A model generated the notes under the pieces. That model did not search any database. It was not told the DNA's origin and worked only from the letters and a program-made list of their open reading frames with translations. The translations under genes and the position numbers were made by a program. 64,000 nucleotides of DNA. Origin: Lutibacter sp. B1 (GTDB lineage: Bacteria; Bacteroidota; Bacteroidia; Flavobacteriales; Flavobacteriaceae). This document shows, piece by piece, positions 1-10,127 of this stretch (within the stretch, counting starts at the first letter, position 1; each line of letters starts with the position of its first letter). The stretch spans positions 124,001 through 188,000 of the forward strand of contig NZ_JAAZUI010000002.1 in the NCBI RefSeq assembly GCF_012524075.1. The letters run 5' to 3'.

Positions 1-1122
<1,122 letters not shown>

Positions 1123-1140
1123 TTATTTTAAATTGCGCTG

Positions 1141-1169
1141 CAAAAGTATAAAAATAGATTAACTATCAA
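1141..1169 (-). promoter_or_regulatory. Bacteroidota promoter for the ABC-F gene
   Basis: On the minus strand TTG (1169-1167) is followed after 18 bases by TACTTTTG (1148-1141). This matches the phylum consensus TTG-N17-23-TAnnTTTG, and the start codon is 27 bases further on. Confidence 0.65.
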
Positions 1170-1255
1170 TATTTAATTAAAAGTTAATTTTTTTCAGATA
1201 ATTTGGTAAAAAAACATTTAACATCTCATTAACAAGCAAACTCTGTAGTTGTATG

Positions 1256-1263
1256 TATTTTTG
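1256..1263 (+). promoter_or_regulatory. -7 element TAnnTTTG upstream of the thioredoxin-fold lipoprotein
   Basis: TATTTTTG lies 16 bases before the ATG at 1280. No clear TTG is seen at -33. The element overlaps an alternative upstream start at 1253, which argues that translation begins at 1280. Confidence 0.5.
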
Positions 1264-1279
1264 TGATAATTCAATCTCA

Positions 1280-2674
1280 ATGAAATATTTTATAAATCTC
1301 ATATTGTTAACTTTAAGTGTTAGTTGTACCACAACAAACAAACAAAATAGCACTGCATATTTTGGAGGACAAATTGTAAATCCAAAAGATAAATATGTAC
1401 TATTTTTAAAAGATGATGTTGTAATTGACACATTAACACTTGATAATAACAATAGATTTTTAAAAGAATATCAATCTTTAGATGAAGGATTGTACACTTT
1501 TAAACATGGAGGTGAATTTCAATATATTTATTTTGAACCTACCGATAGTATTTTAGTAAGACTAAATACATGGGATTTTGATGAATCAATAGTTTTTAGT
1601 GGTAATGGAAGTAGTAAAAATGAATTCTTAATTAATTTATTTTTACAAAATGAAAAAGAAGAAAAGTATATGTACCAAAATTTTTATTTGGATGAACATG
1701 ATTTTATGCAAAAAATAGATTCTCTGTCTGCTGAGAAAAATTCTATTTATAAAGATTTCGTTGCTCATGAAGATAATACTGTAACAGAAGGCTTTGAAAA
1801 ACTTAGTAATGCTGCTATCAATTTTCCTTTAGACAGATTAAAAGAAGTTTATCCTTATTATTATAAAAGAGTACATAACCTTGATAAAATTCCTGAAATT
1901 TCAGAAGATTTTTATAATTATAGAGATCAAATAAATCTCAACGAAGAAAGTTTACTTTCATTCTATCCTTATCAAAATTATTTAATAAGTTATTTATACC
2001 ATTTAAGTTATGAACTTAAAGAAAAAGATAGCACAAAAAATAATATGACAGTTAATGTTTTAAATTCAATAAATGAAAATATTGAATCTGAAAATATTAA
2101 AAACACTTTATTAAAAAGAGTAATTGTAAATGATTTTTTAAAAAGCGAATCTACTTGTAGTATAAATAACGAAGCGTTAGATATTTTCTTAAAAAATTGC
2201 ACAAACCAAAAATTTATTGAACAAGTAGAAAGTTTAGTAAATGACAGTAAATATGTAGTTAATAACCAACCAATACATAATTTTGATGTAACTAAATACA
2301 ATAATTCAACATTAACAATAAATGATATTATAAAAGATCAAAATACAGTTATTTACTTTTGGTCTACCGAGTATATGTCATCAGAATATTTAATAAACCG
2401 CATAAAATATTTAGAAAAAACTCATCCAAATGTTTTATTTGTAGGTATAAATATGAAAACCTCTAATGATAATTTAATTGCTGATCCTTATTTAAAACAA
2501 TTAGATTCTGCCAAACAATATAAATTAACCGGCAACAGTTACGCATATAACTACTTAACCAGCAAGTATCCAAGAGTAATTATTGTAAACAACAAAGGTG
2601 TTGTTGAAAATGGTTTTACTTATTTGGATTCGAGAAAACTTACTTCCGAAATAAATAAATTAGAAAAAAACTAG
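1280..2674 (+). CDS. Thioredoxin-fold lipoprotein lacking the CxxC active site
   Basis: A 464-residue predicted lipoprotein. The signal peptide MKYFINLILLTLSVSC has its lipobox Cys at residue 16, so it is probably anchored in a membrane facing the periplasm. The long middle part is not recognised. The C-terminal third looks like a TlpA/AhpC thioredoxin-like domain (VIYFWSTEY near residue 360, then LFVGINM and PRVIIVNNKG), but the spot where TlpA has WCxxC reads WSTEYMSS, so thiol-disulfide exchange is not expected. ATG 1280 was chosen over 1253 because it starts the signal peptide and lies after the promoter element. It stands alone, between the divergent ABC-F gene and the helicase. Fold assignment is moderate; function unknown. 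Confidence 0.75.
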   Translation: MKYFINLILLTLSVSCTTTNKQNSTAYFGGQIVNPKDKYVLFLKDDVVIDTLTLDNNNRFLKEYQSLDEGLYTFKHGGEFQYIYFEPTDSILVRLNTWDFDESIVFSGNGSSKNEFLINLFLQNEKEEKYMYQNFYLDEHDFMQKIDSLSAEKNSIYKDFVAHEDNTVTEGFEKLSNAAINFPLDRLKEVYPYYYKRVHNLDKIPEISEDFYNYRDQINLNEESLLSFYPYQNYLISYLYHLSYELKEKDSTKNNMTVNVLNSINENIESENIKNTLLKRVIVNDFLKSESTCSINNEALDIFLKNCTNQKFIEQVESLVNDSKYVVNNQPIHNFDVTKYNNSTLTINDIIKDQNTVIYFWSTEYMSSEYLINRIKYLEKTHPNVLFVGINMKTSNDNLIADPYLKQLDSAKQYKLTGNSYAYNYLTSKYPRVIIVNNKGVVENGFTYLDSRKLTSEINKLEKN

Positions 2675-2703
2675 TTTTTTTCTGTTTACCTCAAATTTAA
2701 ATG

Positions 2704-2711
2704 TACCTTTG
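2704..2711 (+). promoter_or_regulatory. -7 element of the DEAD-box helicase gene
   Basis: TACCTTTG matches TAnnTTTG and is 55 bases before the ATG at 2767, leaving a leader of roughly 50 bases. Long leaders are common for cold-shock helicases, but I see no specific structure in this one. Confidence 0.6.
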
Positions 2712-2766
2712 CCCGATTTTTAACCGGTTTATAGATGGGCGTCTGTAAATCAATAATATATACAGA

Positions 2767-4536
2767 ATGTCTACATTTAAAGAACTAGGGCTTAACCTAA
2801 ATATAGTTAAGGCCTTAACCGATTTAGGATACGAAAATCCTACAGAAATTCAATTACAAGCAATTCCGCAAGTTTTAACTTCAAAACAAGATTTAAAAGC
2901 ATTTGCACAAACAGGAACAGGAAAAACTGCAGCATTTAGTTTACCAATTTTAGAACAAATTGATACTAATAGCAATGATACCCAAGCAATAATTTTATCT
3001 CCAACACGTGAGTTAGCTTTACAAATAGCTAATAATATTACTGAATTTTCAAAATATACTAATGGTGTAAAAACGGCAGCAGTATATGGTGGTACCAATA
3101 TTGATGAACAAATAAGAAAACTTAAAAGAGGTGTTCAAATTGTAGTTGGAACTCCTGGTAGAACAGTAGATTTAATTAATAGAAAACAATTAAAACTTTC
3201 AAACATTAAATGGCTTGTTTTAGATGAAGCTGATGAAATGTTAAACATGGGTTTTAAAGATGAATTAGATCAAATTTTAGCTGTAACACCAAAAGAAAAA
3301 CAAACTTTATTGTTCTCGGCAACATTCCCTCAAGAAGTAGAAAGTATTGCTAAAAACTATATGTATAAACCTGTTGAACTTAGTGCAGGTCAAAAAAATA
3401 AAGGATCCGATCAGGTTTCACATCAATATTATGTAGTTTCTGAAAGAAACAGATATGCAGCTTTAAAAAGAATTGCTGATGTTAATCCTGATATTTATAG
3501 CATCATCTTCTGTAGAACAAGAAGAGAAACTCAAGAAATTGCTGATAAATTAATAAAAGACGGTTACAATGCAGATGCGCTTCACGGAGATTTATCTCAA
3601 GCACAACGTGACAGTGTAATGGAAAAATTCCGTAAAAAACATTTACAAATTTTAGTAGCAACAGATGTGGCTGCCAGAGGTTTAGACGTTAATGATTTAA
3701 CACACGTAATAAACCATAAATTACCGGATCAAATAGAGTCTTACACCCACCGTAGCGGTAGAACCGGACGTGCAGGTAAAGAAGGTATTTCAATTGCTAT
3801 TGTTACAGCCCGAGAAAAAAATAAATTACATCCTATTGAAAGAATAATTGGTAAAAAGTTTGTTAACACTCCAATACCTACAGGAAAAGAAATTTGCCAA
3901 AATCAATTATTCAAATTAATTGATAAAGTACACGATATTGAAATAAATGAGACTGAAATTAAAGATTTTTTACCATCTATTTATGAAAAATTAGAAGGAT
4001 TAAATCGTGAAGAATTAATTAAAAGATTTGTTTCTATTGAGTTCAATACATTTTTAACATACTATGAAAATGCTCCTGATTTAAATGATAGTGAGCATAT
4101 GAAAGGAATTGACAGTAGAGGTAAGCGACGAAATGATGAAAACATGACTCGTTTCTTTATCAATATTGGTAGAAAAGACAAACTAAATCCTTCAAGATTA
4201 ATTGGTTTGATAAATGACCAAAAAATTGGACAAAATATTGAGATTGGGCAAATTGAAATTTTAGATACTTTTTCATTTTTTGAATTAGATAAAAATTATG
4301 AGTCGAATACCATCTCAGCTTTTGAGCAAAACGATGTTACTTTTGACGGTAGAAAAGTAAATGTTGAAATTACTACAAAGCAACGTACAGGAAGAGGCGG
4401 AAGAAGTAATGGAAATCGTAAAAGAACCAGAGACAACAAACCTAAAAATGATTTTGGAGGATTTGGAAGAAAACGTTCAGACAATAAAAGTGCTTTTGGA
4501 GGAGGAAATAAAAGTCCGAAAAGAAGAAAACGATAA
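2767..4536 (+). CDS. DEAD-box ATP-dependent RNA helicase with DbpA-type RNA-binding domain
   Basis: A 589-residue helicase of the DeaD/CsdA type that remodels structured RNA, typically in ribosome assembly and mRNA decay. Visible motifs are the Q motif (NPTEIQLQAIPQ, 25-36), motif I AQTGTGKT (47-54), PTREL (79-83), TPGR (129-132), DEAD (153-156), SAT (184-186), ARGLDV and HRSGRTGRAG. A DbpA-like RNA-binding domain follows at about 455-530. The tail (about 535-589) is rich in Arg, Lys and Gly (RTGRGGRSNGNRKRTRD), the usual non-specific RNA-binding extension. The gene has its own promoter and ends at a hairpin shared with rocD. Subfamily (DeaD rather than RhlE) rests on length and the DbpA domain. 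Confidence 0.96.
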   Translation: MSTFKELGLNLNIVKALTDLGYENPTEIQLQAIPQVLTSKQDLKAFAQTGTGKTAAFSLPILEQIDTNSNDTQAIILSPTRELALQIANNITEFSKYTNGVKTAAVYGGTNIDEQIRKLKRGVQIVVGTPGRTVDLINRKQLKLSNIKWLVLDEADEMLNMGFKDELDQILAVTPKEKQTLLFSATFPQEVESIAKNYMYKPVELSAGQKNKGSDQVSHQYYVVSERNRYAALKRIADVNPDIYSIIFCRTRRETQEIADKLIKDGYNADALHGDLSQAQRDSVMEKFRKKHLQILVATDVAARGLDVNDLTHVINHKLPDQIESYTHRSGRTGRAGKEGISIAIVTAREKNKLHPIERIIGKKFVNTPIPTGKEICQNQLFKLIDKVHDIEINETEIKDFLPSIYEKLEGLNREELIKRFVSIEFNTFLTYYENAPDLNDSEHMKGIDSRGKRRNDENMTRFFINIGRKDKLNPSRLIGLINDQKIGQNIEIGQIEILDTFSFFELDKNYESNTISAFEQNDVTFDGRKVNVEITTKQRTGRGGRSNGNRKRTRDNKPKNDFGGFGRKRSDNKSAFGGGNKSPKRRKR

Positions 4537-4550
4537 AAATAGAAATAAAA

Positions 4551-4576
4551 AAAGCGGCTTAAAGCCGCTTTTTTTT
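4551..4576. terminator. Bidirectional intrinsic terminator between the helicase and rocD
   Basis: Stem AAAGCGGC/GCCGCTTT with a 5-base TTAAA loop. A T-run follows on the plus side and an A-run precedes it, so it can stop transcription from both directions. It touches the rocD stop codon. Confidence 0.85.
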
Positions 4577-5816
4577 ATGATTGAAATTCTATAATTGTTT
4601 TTTTAATTATGGATACACAATCCAATAATTGTTCTTCATTCATTACCAAAGGAGGAGCAAATCTTATTATATTGCCATGTGTAGGTTTAGCCAACAAACC
4701 ATTATCGCGTAATTTTAAGCAAATATCCCAAGCTGTTGAACTATCTTCAGTATCATTAATAACAATTGCATTTAACAATCCTTTACCTCTAACTAATTTT
4801 ATGAGGCTGTTAGTTTTAATAAATTTTTGCAATTCACTTCTAAACAGTTTTCCTAATTTTTCAGCATTTTCGGCTAAATTTTCGTTTTTAATAACTTCAA
4901 GAGCCGCAATTGCAACTGCGCAAGCTAAAGGATTTCCACCAAATGTTGAACCATGTTGTCCCGGTTTAATAACATCCATAATATCATTATTTGCTAAAAC
5001 AGCAGAAACCGGGTAAACACCACCACTCAATGCTTTTCCTAAAATTAAAATATCAGGAGTTACATTTTCGTGATTTACTGCCAATAATTTTCCTGTTCTG
5101 GCAATTCCTGTTTGAACTTCATCAGCAATAAATAAAACACCATATTTTTCGCACAAAGCTTTTGCTTTAGACAAATAACCATCAGCCGGAACATAAACTC
5201 CTGCTTCACCTTGTATTGGTTCAACTAAAAATCCGGCTATATTTTTATTGGTCTTTAATGTTTCTTCTAAAATATCAATATTATCATATTCAATTTTAAT
5301 AAAACCTTCAGTATAAGGTCCAAAATTTTTACGTGCATCTTCATCATTGGAAAATGATATTATAGTGGTTGTACGACCATGAAAATTGTTTTTACAAACA
5401 ATAATTTCAGCTTTGTTTTCAGGAATTCCTTTTTTCTCATAAGCATATTTTCTACATAATTTAATAGCTGTTTCAACTGCTTCAGCACCGGTATTCATTG
5501 GTAATACCTTCTCTAAACCAAAATACTCGGTTACAAATTTTTCATACTTACCAAGCACATCATTATAAAATGCTCGTGAAGTTAATGTTAAACTATTTGC
5601 TTGCTTATTAAGTGCTTTAATAATTTGGGGGTGACAATGTCCTTGATTTACTGCCGAGTAAGCCGATAAAAAATCGTAATAACGTTTGCCATCTACATCC
5701 CAAACATAAACACCTTCACCTCTACTTAAAACTACAGGTAATGGATGATAGTTATGAGCTCCGTAATTATCTTCTAAATCGATTGCTTGTTGTGATGAAT
5801 TTTTTTCTGAGATCAT
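4575..5816 (-). CDS. rocD: Ornithine aminotransferase
   Basis: A 413-residue class-III PLP aminotransferase that moves the delta-amino group of ornithine to 2-oxoglutarate, giving glutamate-5-semialdehyde in arginine/proline catabolism. It is cytosolic. Visible features are the opening [23 protein letters not shown], typical of ornithine aminotransferase, [17 protein letters not shown] (108-124), [15 protein letters not shown] (229-243) and the PLP lysine in [11 protein letters not shown] (K261). Length matches the family. It converges on the helicase and is divergent from the cytochrome c gene; no partner of arginine breakdown is adjacent. The closest alternative, acetylornithine aminotransferase, usually lacks the N-terminal YNYHPLPVV-type segment. 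Confidence 0.94.
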   Translation of the reverse strand: MISEKNSSQQAIDLEDNYGAHNYHPLPVVLSRGEGVYVWDVDGKRYYDFLSAYSAVNQGHCHPQIIKALNKQANSLTLTSRAFYNDVLGKYEKFVTEYFGLEKVLPMNTGAEAVETAIKLCRKYAYEKKGIPENKAEIIVCKNNFHGRTTTIISFSNDEDARKNFGPYTEGFIKIEYDNIDILEETLKTNKNIAGFLVEPIQGEAGVYVPADGYLSKAKALCEKYGVLFIADEVQTGIARTGKLLAVNHENVTPDILILGKALSGGVYPVSAVLANNDIMDVIKPGQHGSTFGGNPLACAVAIAALEVIKNENLAENAEKLGKLFRSELQKFIKTNSLIKLVRGKGLLNAIVINDTEDSSTAWDICLKLRDNGLLAKPTHGNIIRFAPPLVMNEEQLLDCVSIIKKTIIEFQS

Positions 5817-6054
5817 CTTAATAAAAAATTATTTAAAAATTGAAAAATATCAATTCCTTCTTCAGGAGAGAAATCATCCTATTTAAACTGCAAATTACAA
5901 AATATTTTAAGAAAACAGGATGGTAAAAGTCACTTAAATCATCGTCCTTACTTATTAAAAATATAATAAAAAATTACATTATTTAGAATGATTGTAAATT
6001 AATTTAAATAACTCTTTTGTTATAAAAATTACACTAACATTTAAATTATTTAAA

Positions 6055-6062
6055 TAAATTTG
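6055..6062 (+). promoter_or_regulatory. -7 element of the cytochrome c gene
   Basis: TAAATTTG lies 26 bases before the ATG at 6089. The remaining rocD-cytochrome intergenic stretch (5817-6054) is very AT-rich. I see no gene or strong hairpin there and no clear -33 TTG. Confidence 0.55.
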
Positions 6063-6088
6063 TGTGAACACTTAATAGAATTAAAAAA

Positions 6089-6508
6089 ATGAAAAAATCA
6101 GTATTAGTTTTAGGATTAGCTGCGCTATTTTTTGCAAGTTGCGGTGAAAAAAAGAAAGAAGAAGTAAAAAAAGAGGTTGAAACTACGGTAGAGACTGCTA
6201 AAGAAGAAGTTAAAGAAGCTGTTGTTGATAATGTTGAGTTAGGTAAAAAACTTTTTACAGATAAAACTTGTGCAACGTGCCACCAACCTGATACTAAAGT
6301 TATTGGACCATCAATTAAGGATATCAATAAAGTTTACTCAGAACAAAATGGTAACATTGTAAAATTCTTAAAAGGAGAATCTCCTGCAATAGTTGATACA
6401 GACCCTGGACAAGTTGCAATTATGAAAGCCAACTTAGATAGTTTTGTAAAAGACTTAACCGGAGACGAATTGGCTGCACTATCTGCTTACATGAGAAGTA
6501 TAAAATAA
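6089..6508 (+). CDS. Class I c-type cytochrome lipoprotein
   Basis: A 139-residue small electron-transfer protein. The signal peptide ends in a lipobox with Cys18 (FFASC), predicting a lipid anchor facing the periplasm. Residues 20-48 are a highly charged Lys/Glu linker. The haem is attached through CATCH (C61, C64, H65); Met112 in AIMKANL is the likely sixth ligand, and YMRSIK at the end fits the terminal helix of cytochrome c. The gene is monocistronic, with its own promoter and a strong terminator. The charged tether suggests a mobile haem domain on a membrane leash. The electron donor and acceptor cannot be read from the context. Confidence 0.92.
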   Translation: MKKSVLVLGLAALFFASCGEKKKEEVKKEVETTVETAKEEVKEAVVDNVELGKKLFTDKTCATCHQPDTKVIGPSIKDINKVYSEQNGNIVKFLKGESPAIVDTDPGQVAIMKANLDSFVKDLTGDELAALSAYMRSIK

Positions 6509-6529
6509 TAAATTTCATATAAAAAAGTT

Positions 6530-6560
6530 AAAGCATCTCTAAAATAGAGGTGCTTTTTTT
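6530..6560 (+). terminator. Intrinsic terminator after the cytochrome c gene
   Basis: Stem AAAGCATCTCT/AGAGGTGCTTT (one G-T pair) with a 5-base AAAAT loop and a following T7 tract. Confidence 0.85.
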
Positions 6561-6572
6561 ATGCTAAAATGG

Positions 6573-6580
6573 TACATTTG
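6573..6580 (+). promoter_or_regulatory. -7 element placed almost on the rlmD start codon
   Basis: TACATTTG is followed by only four bases (CAAA) before ATG 6585. With the usual distance from -7 element to transcription start, the mRNA would begin at or next to the ATG. This also argues against the upstream ATG at 6561, which lies before the promoter element. Confidence 0.65.
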
Positions 6581-6584
6581 CAAA

Positions 6585-7994
6585 ATGGCAAGAAAAAATA
6601 AACAATATATTTTCGAAAATATTGAAGTTATAGATGCAGGTGCTAGAGGTAAAACTGTTGCTAAAGCTCCTGATGGTAGAGTTATTTTTTTAACAAATAC
6701 AGTTCCCGGAGATGTTGTTGATATTAAAACCGGAAGAAAAAGAAAAGCTTATTTTGAAGGTACAGCAGTAAAATTTCATAAATATTCTGATAAAAGAACC
6801 AAACCAATATGTGAACATTTTGAATATTGTGGTGGTTGTAAATGGCAACATATGTTGTATAAGCACCAACTGGCTTATAAAGAAAATGAAGTTATAAATA
6901 ATTTGAAGCGAATTGGTCACCTAGAATTGCCTGAGATTACTCCTATTTTAGGATGTAAGGAAACATATTTTTACAGAAATAAAATGGAGTTTTCATTTTC
7001 TAACAGCCGCTGGTTAACTCCTTCAGAAATAAATTCAACCAAAGAGATTGATAATAGAAATGCTTGCGGATTTCATATTTCCGGAATGTGGGATAAAATT
7101 TTGGATATAAAAAAATGTCATTTACAAGAAGATCCTTCAAACCAAATTAGAAATTTTATTAAAAACTACGGCATAAAACATAATTTAGAATTTTATAACC
7201 CTCGTGAACAATCCGGTTTTTTACGTACAATAATGTTGCGTATTTCATCTACAGGTGAAATTATGCTTGTAATTCAATTTTTTAAAGAAAGCAAATCTAA
7301 AAGAGAAGCGTTATTAAATGCTGTTATAAATGAATTTCCTCAAATAACTTCACTTCAATATGTGATAAACAATAAAGGAAACGATACATTGTACGATCAA
7401 AATATACTACTTTTTAAAGGAAAAGATCATATTTTTGAAGAAATGGAAGGCCTAAAATTTAAAATTGGCCCAAAATCCTTTTACCAAACAAATTCAGCAC
7501 AAGCGTATGAATTGTATAAAATAACACGGAATTTTGCTAATTTAAGAGGTAATGAAATTGTATATGATTTTTATACCGGAACAGGTACAATTGCTCAGTT
7601 TGTTGCGAAAAATGCCAAAAAAGTTATTGGAGTAGAATCTGTCCCTGAAGCTATTGAAGATGCCAAACTAAATGCACAATTAAACAACATAAACAACGTT
7701 GAGTTTTATGCAGGTGATATGAAAGATGTTTTCAATAATAGTTTTATAAAAAAACACGGAAAACCGGATGTAATAATAACCGATCCGCCACGAGATGGAA
7801 TGCATAAAAATGTTGTTGCGAAAATTTTAGAAATTTCGCCAAAAAGAATTGTGTATGTTAGTTGTAATTCTGCAACACAAGCACGAGATTTGGCTTTAAT
7901 GAAAGAACAGTATAAAATTATAAAAACTCAGGCAGTAGATATGTTTCCCCAAACGCATCACGTTGAAAATGTAGTTCTTTTAGAATTAAAATAA
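6585..7994 (+). CDS. rlmD: 23S rRNA (uracil-5-)-methyltransferase RlmD (RumA family)
   Basis: A 469-residue SAM-dependent enzyme that methylates C5 of a 23S rRNA uridine (U1939 in E. coli). The N-terminus is a TRAM RNA-binding domain. A 4Fe-4S cluster is suggested by C76, C82 and C85 in CEHFEYCGGC with a later Cys (likely in KKCHL). The Rossmann methyltransferase domain has YDFYTGTGTIAQFVA, TDPPRDGMH and the catalytic Cys in YVSCNSATQARDLA (C427). ATG 6585 was preferred because a promoter element lies between it and the in-frame ATG at 6561. It heads an operon with the DUF6452 and DUF6048 genes (6-base gap). The RlmD versus RlmCD distinction cannot be settled by sequence reading alone. Confidence 0.92.
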   Translation: MARKNKQYIFENIEVIDAGARGKTVAKAPDGRVIFLTNTVPGDVVDIKTGRKRKAYFEGTAVKFHKYSDKRTKPICEHFEYCGGCKWQHMLYKHQLAYKENEVINNLKRIGHLELPEITPILGCKETYFYRNKMEFSFSNSRWLTPSEINSTKEIDNRNACGFHISGMWDKILDIKKCHLQEDPSNQIRNFIKNYGIKHNLEFYNPREQSGFLRTIMLRISSTGEIMLVIQFFKESKSKREALLNAVINEFPQITSLQYVINNKGNDTLYDQNILLFKGKDHIFEEMEGLKFKIGPKSFYQTNSAQAYELYKITRNFANLRGNEIVYDFYTGTGTIAQFVAKNAKKVIGVESVPEAIEDAKLNAQLNNINNVEFYAGDMKDVFNNSFIKKHGKPDVIITDPPRDGMHKNVVAKILEISPKRIVYVSCNSATQARDLALMKEQYKIIKTQAVDMFPQTHHVENVVLLELK

Positions 7995-8000
7995 TACAAA

Positions 8001-8483
8001 ATGAAAAAATATTTAGTCTTTATCTTCATCTCAATTATAGCTATTTTAAGTTGTGAAAAAGATGATATTTGTATTGAACCAACTACACCAAAATTAATTA
8101 TCACGTTTTATAATAAAGACACTACGTATCTAAAAAAACAAGTTAAATCGTTAACTGTTTGGGCAAATAGTAAGGACAGTTTATACGTTAACAAATCTCT
8201 TGATTCTATTGCAATACCATTAGATGTAAATTCTGAAAATACGTTATATAAATTTGTTTCTACTGAATTTGAAACGGATACTGATGATCAAATTGATACC
8301 GAAGATGAAATAAATTTTGCTTATAACAGAAATGATATATTTATCTCTAGATCATGTGGTTATAAAACCATCTACGAAAATTTAACTATTGAAAGCAATA
8401 CTGAAAATTGGATTAATTCAATTGTAATTAATAACTCAACTATTGAAAATGAAACAGCTACGCATATTATTATTTTCCATTAA
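8001..8483 (+). CDS. DUF6452-like lipoprotein
   Basis: A 160-residue predicted lipoprotein with signal peptide MKKYLVFIFISIIAILSC (lipid Cys18). The mature part carries TPKLIITFYNKDTTYLKKQV and a C-terminal RSCGYKTIYENLTIE segment, which I associate with the flavobacterial DUF6452 family. Its function is unknown. It follows rlmD by six bases and its last 35 bases overlap the start of the DUF6048 gene, so the three are surely cotranscribed. The constant pairing of a surface lipoprotein with a beta-rich membrane protein suggests a cell-envelope role, but that is inference. Confidence 0.8.
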   Translation: MKKYLVFIFISIIAILSCEKDDICIEPTTPKLIITFYNKDTTYLKKQVKSLTVWANSKDSLYVNKSLDSIAIPLDVNSENTLYKFVSTEFETDTDDQIDTEDEINFAYNRNDIFISRSCGYKTIYENLTIESNTENWINSIVINNSTIENETATHIIIFH

Positions 8484-9141
8484 TTTATTTGTTGCTTTTT
8501 CTGTAACTGCACAAACTCAAAAAGATTCTGTAAAAATTAAAGAAAAATACGGACTTAGAGTTGGTATAGATATTAGTAAACCAATAATATCAATATTTGA
8601 AAGTGAAAAAAAAGGACTCGAAATAGTTGGTGATTACAGGTTTTTAAGAAACTATTATGCCGCTGTTGAATTAGGTTATGAAGATAAAACTACCGATGAA
8701 GATTATATGAACTTTACTACAAAAGGTTCATATATTAAAGCAGGGGTAAATTATAATGCCTACGAAAATTGGAAAGGCATGAATAACGAAATTTATATTG
8801 GTTTAAGATACGGATTCAGTTTTTTTGACCAAACGTTAAACAGCTATTATCCAAATATAAAAGGTACTTATTTTGATCCAAATCTAATTAAAGCTAATAC
8901 TGAATTTAAAGATTTAACAGCTCAATGGGCAGAATTTATTTTCGGAATTAAAGTTGAAACATTTAATAATTTATATTTAGGAGCAAGTTATCAATTCAAA
9001 GTAATTATTAAAACTAAAGAACCTGATAATTTTAAAAATCTTTATGTTCCGGGATTCAATCGTGTTTTTTCAAACGATTTGGGATCTGGTTTTAATTATA
9101 CAATTACTTACTTAATACCGCTAATTAAAAAAGATAAATAA
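8449..9141 (+). CDS. DUF6048-like outer-membrane beta-barrel protein
   Basis: A 230-residue protein with a cleavable signal peptide ending around FSVTAQ. The mature part has alternating beta-strand signatures (YRFLRNYYAAVELGYED, SYIKAGVNYNAYEN, NEIYIGLRYGFSFF, LYLGASYQFKVIIKTK), the pattern of a small outer-membrane barrel; I assign it to DUF6048. ATG 8449 is preferred over a TTG two codons upstream. The start lies 35 bases inside the DUF6452 gene in another frame, implying translational coupling. A physical partnership with the DUF6452 lipoprotein is plausible but unproven. No substrate can be suggested. Confidence 0.8.
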   Translation: MKQLRILLFSINLFVAFSVTAQTQKDSVKIKEKYGLRVGIDISKPIISIFESEKKGLEIVGDYRFLRNYYAAVELGYEDKTTDEDYMNFTTKGSYIKAGVNYNAYENWKGMNNEIYIGLRYGFSFFDQTLNSYYPNIKGTYFDPNLIKANTEFKDLTAQWAEFIFGIKVETFNNLYLGASYQFKVIIKTKEPDNFKNLYVPGFNRVFSNDLGSGFNYTITYLIPLIKKDK

Positions 9142-9179
9142 TTTTTTATTATCTTAAAAACTAACAAATATTTTAATTT

Positions 9180-10127
9180 ATGAAAAATATTCCAAGTGTG
9201 GATTTAGCTGATTTTTTATCAGAGAATCCTCAAAAAAAACAAAAATTTATTAAAGAAATTGGAGAAGCGTATGAAGAAATAGGTTTTGTTGCGCTTCGCG
9301 GACATTTTTTATCAGACGAACTTTCTGAAAAACTATATAAAGAAGTTAAAAACTTTTTTGATCTTCCGGAAGAAATAAAGCAATCTTACGAAATTGATGG
9401 AATTGGTGGACAAAGAGGATATACTTCATTTGGAAAAGAAAGTGCAAAAGGAAAAAAAGAAGGAGATTTAAAAGAATTTTGGCATTTTGGACAAGAAGTT
9501 GTTGGTAACGATAAACTAAAAACTGAATATCCAAAAAATGTAATAGTGAAAGAAGTTCCCGATTTTAATAAAACAGGAATGGAAGCCTATAAAATGCTTG
9601 AAAAAACTGCAATTTACGTTTTACGTGCGTTAGCCTTATATGCCGGATTAGACGAATTTTATTTTGATAAATATGTTATTAATGGCAATAGTATTTTACG
9701 CCCAATACACTATCCTCCTATTAAAGGTGAACCCTTAGGTGCTGTTAGAGCTGCCGCCCATGGAGATATTAATTTAATAACTTTATTAATGGGTGCTTCT
9801 GCTTCAGGATTAGAAGTTCAAAATAAAAAAGGAGAATGGATTCCCGTTACAGCATTACCTGAACAATTAGTAATAAATGTGGGTGATATGTTAGAACGTT
9901 TAACAAACAATAAATTACGTTCTACAATACATAGAGTAGTAAATCCACCAAGAGAAGAATGGGGTAAATCTCGCTATTCTATTCCGTTTTTTACACACCC
10001 TGTTGGAAATATGCCTTTAAATTGTTTACCTGAATGTATAGATGAAGTTAGACCAAAAGTTTATGACGATATTACTGCAGGTGAATTTTTAAATGAACGT
10101 TTAAAAGAATTAGGTTTACTAAAATGA
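9180..10127 (+). CDS. 2-oxoglutarate/Fe(II)-dependent oxygenase, isopenicillin N synthase-like
   Basis: A 315-residue cytosolic non-haem iron oxygenase. The N-terminal DIOX_N domain opens with IPSVDLADF and continues through GFVALRGH (36-42). The 2OG-FeII domain shows the facial triad H194 and D196 (AAHGDINLITLLMG) and H251 (STIHRVVNPP), plus the R265-x-S267 pair (SRYSIPFF) that binds the 2-oxoglutarate carboxylate. All key residues are present, so it should be active. The substrate is unknown; bacterial members often act on small metabolites, and no biosynthetic cluster surrounds it. Its stop overlaps the start of the GldL-like small gene (ATGA), so the two are translationally coupled. Confidence 0.92.
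   Translation: MKNIPSVDLADFLSENPQKKQKFIKEIGEAYEEIGFVALRGHFLSDELSEKLYKEVKNFFDLPEEIKQSYEIDGIGGQRGYTSFGKESAKGKKEGDLKEFWHFGQEVVGNDKLKTEYPKNVIVKEVPDFNKTGMEAYKMLEKTAIYVLRALALYAGLDEFYFDKYVINGNSILRPIHYPPIKGEPLGAVRAAAHGDINLITLLMGASASGLEVQNKKGEWIPVTALPEQLVINVGDMLERLTNNKLRSTIHRVVNPPREEWGKSRYSIPFFTHPVGNMPLNCLPECIDEVRPKVYDDITAGEFLNERLKELGLLK

Noticed and set aside
1253-1279. Longer start for the thioredoxin-fold lipoprotein
   Set aside because: The extra nine codons precede the signal peptide and overlap the promoter element.
4361-4594. Overlapping 77-codon plus-strand frame in the helicase tail
   Set aside because: It is Glu/Lys-rich because it reads the RGG-type tail in another frame; no start context or domain supports it.
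6561-6584. Upstream ATG for rlmD
   Set aside because: It sits in the tail of the preceding terminator and before the -7 element; ATG 6585 fits the family start MARKN.
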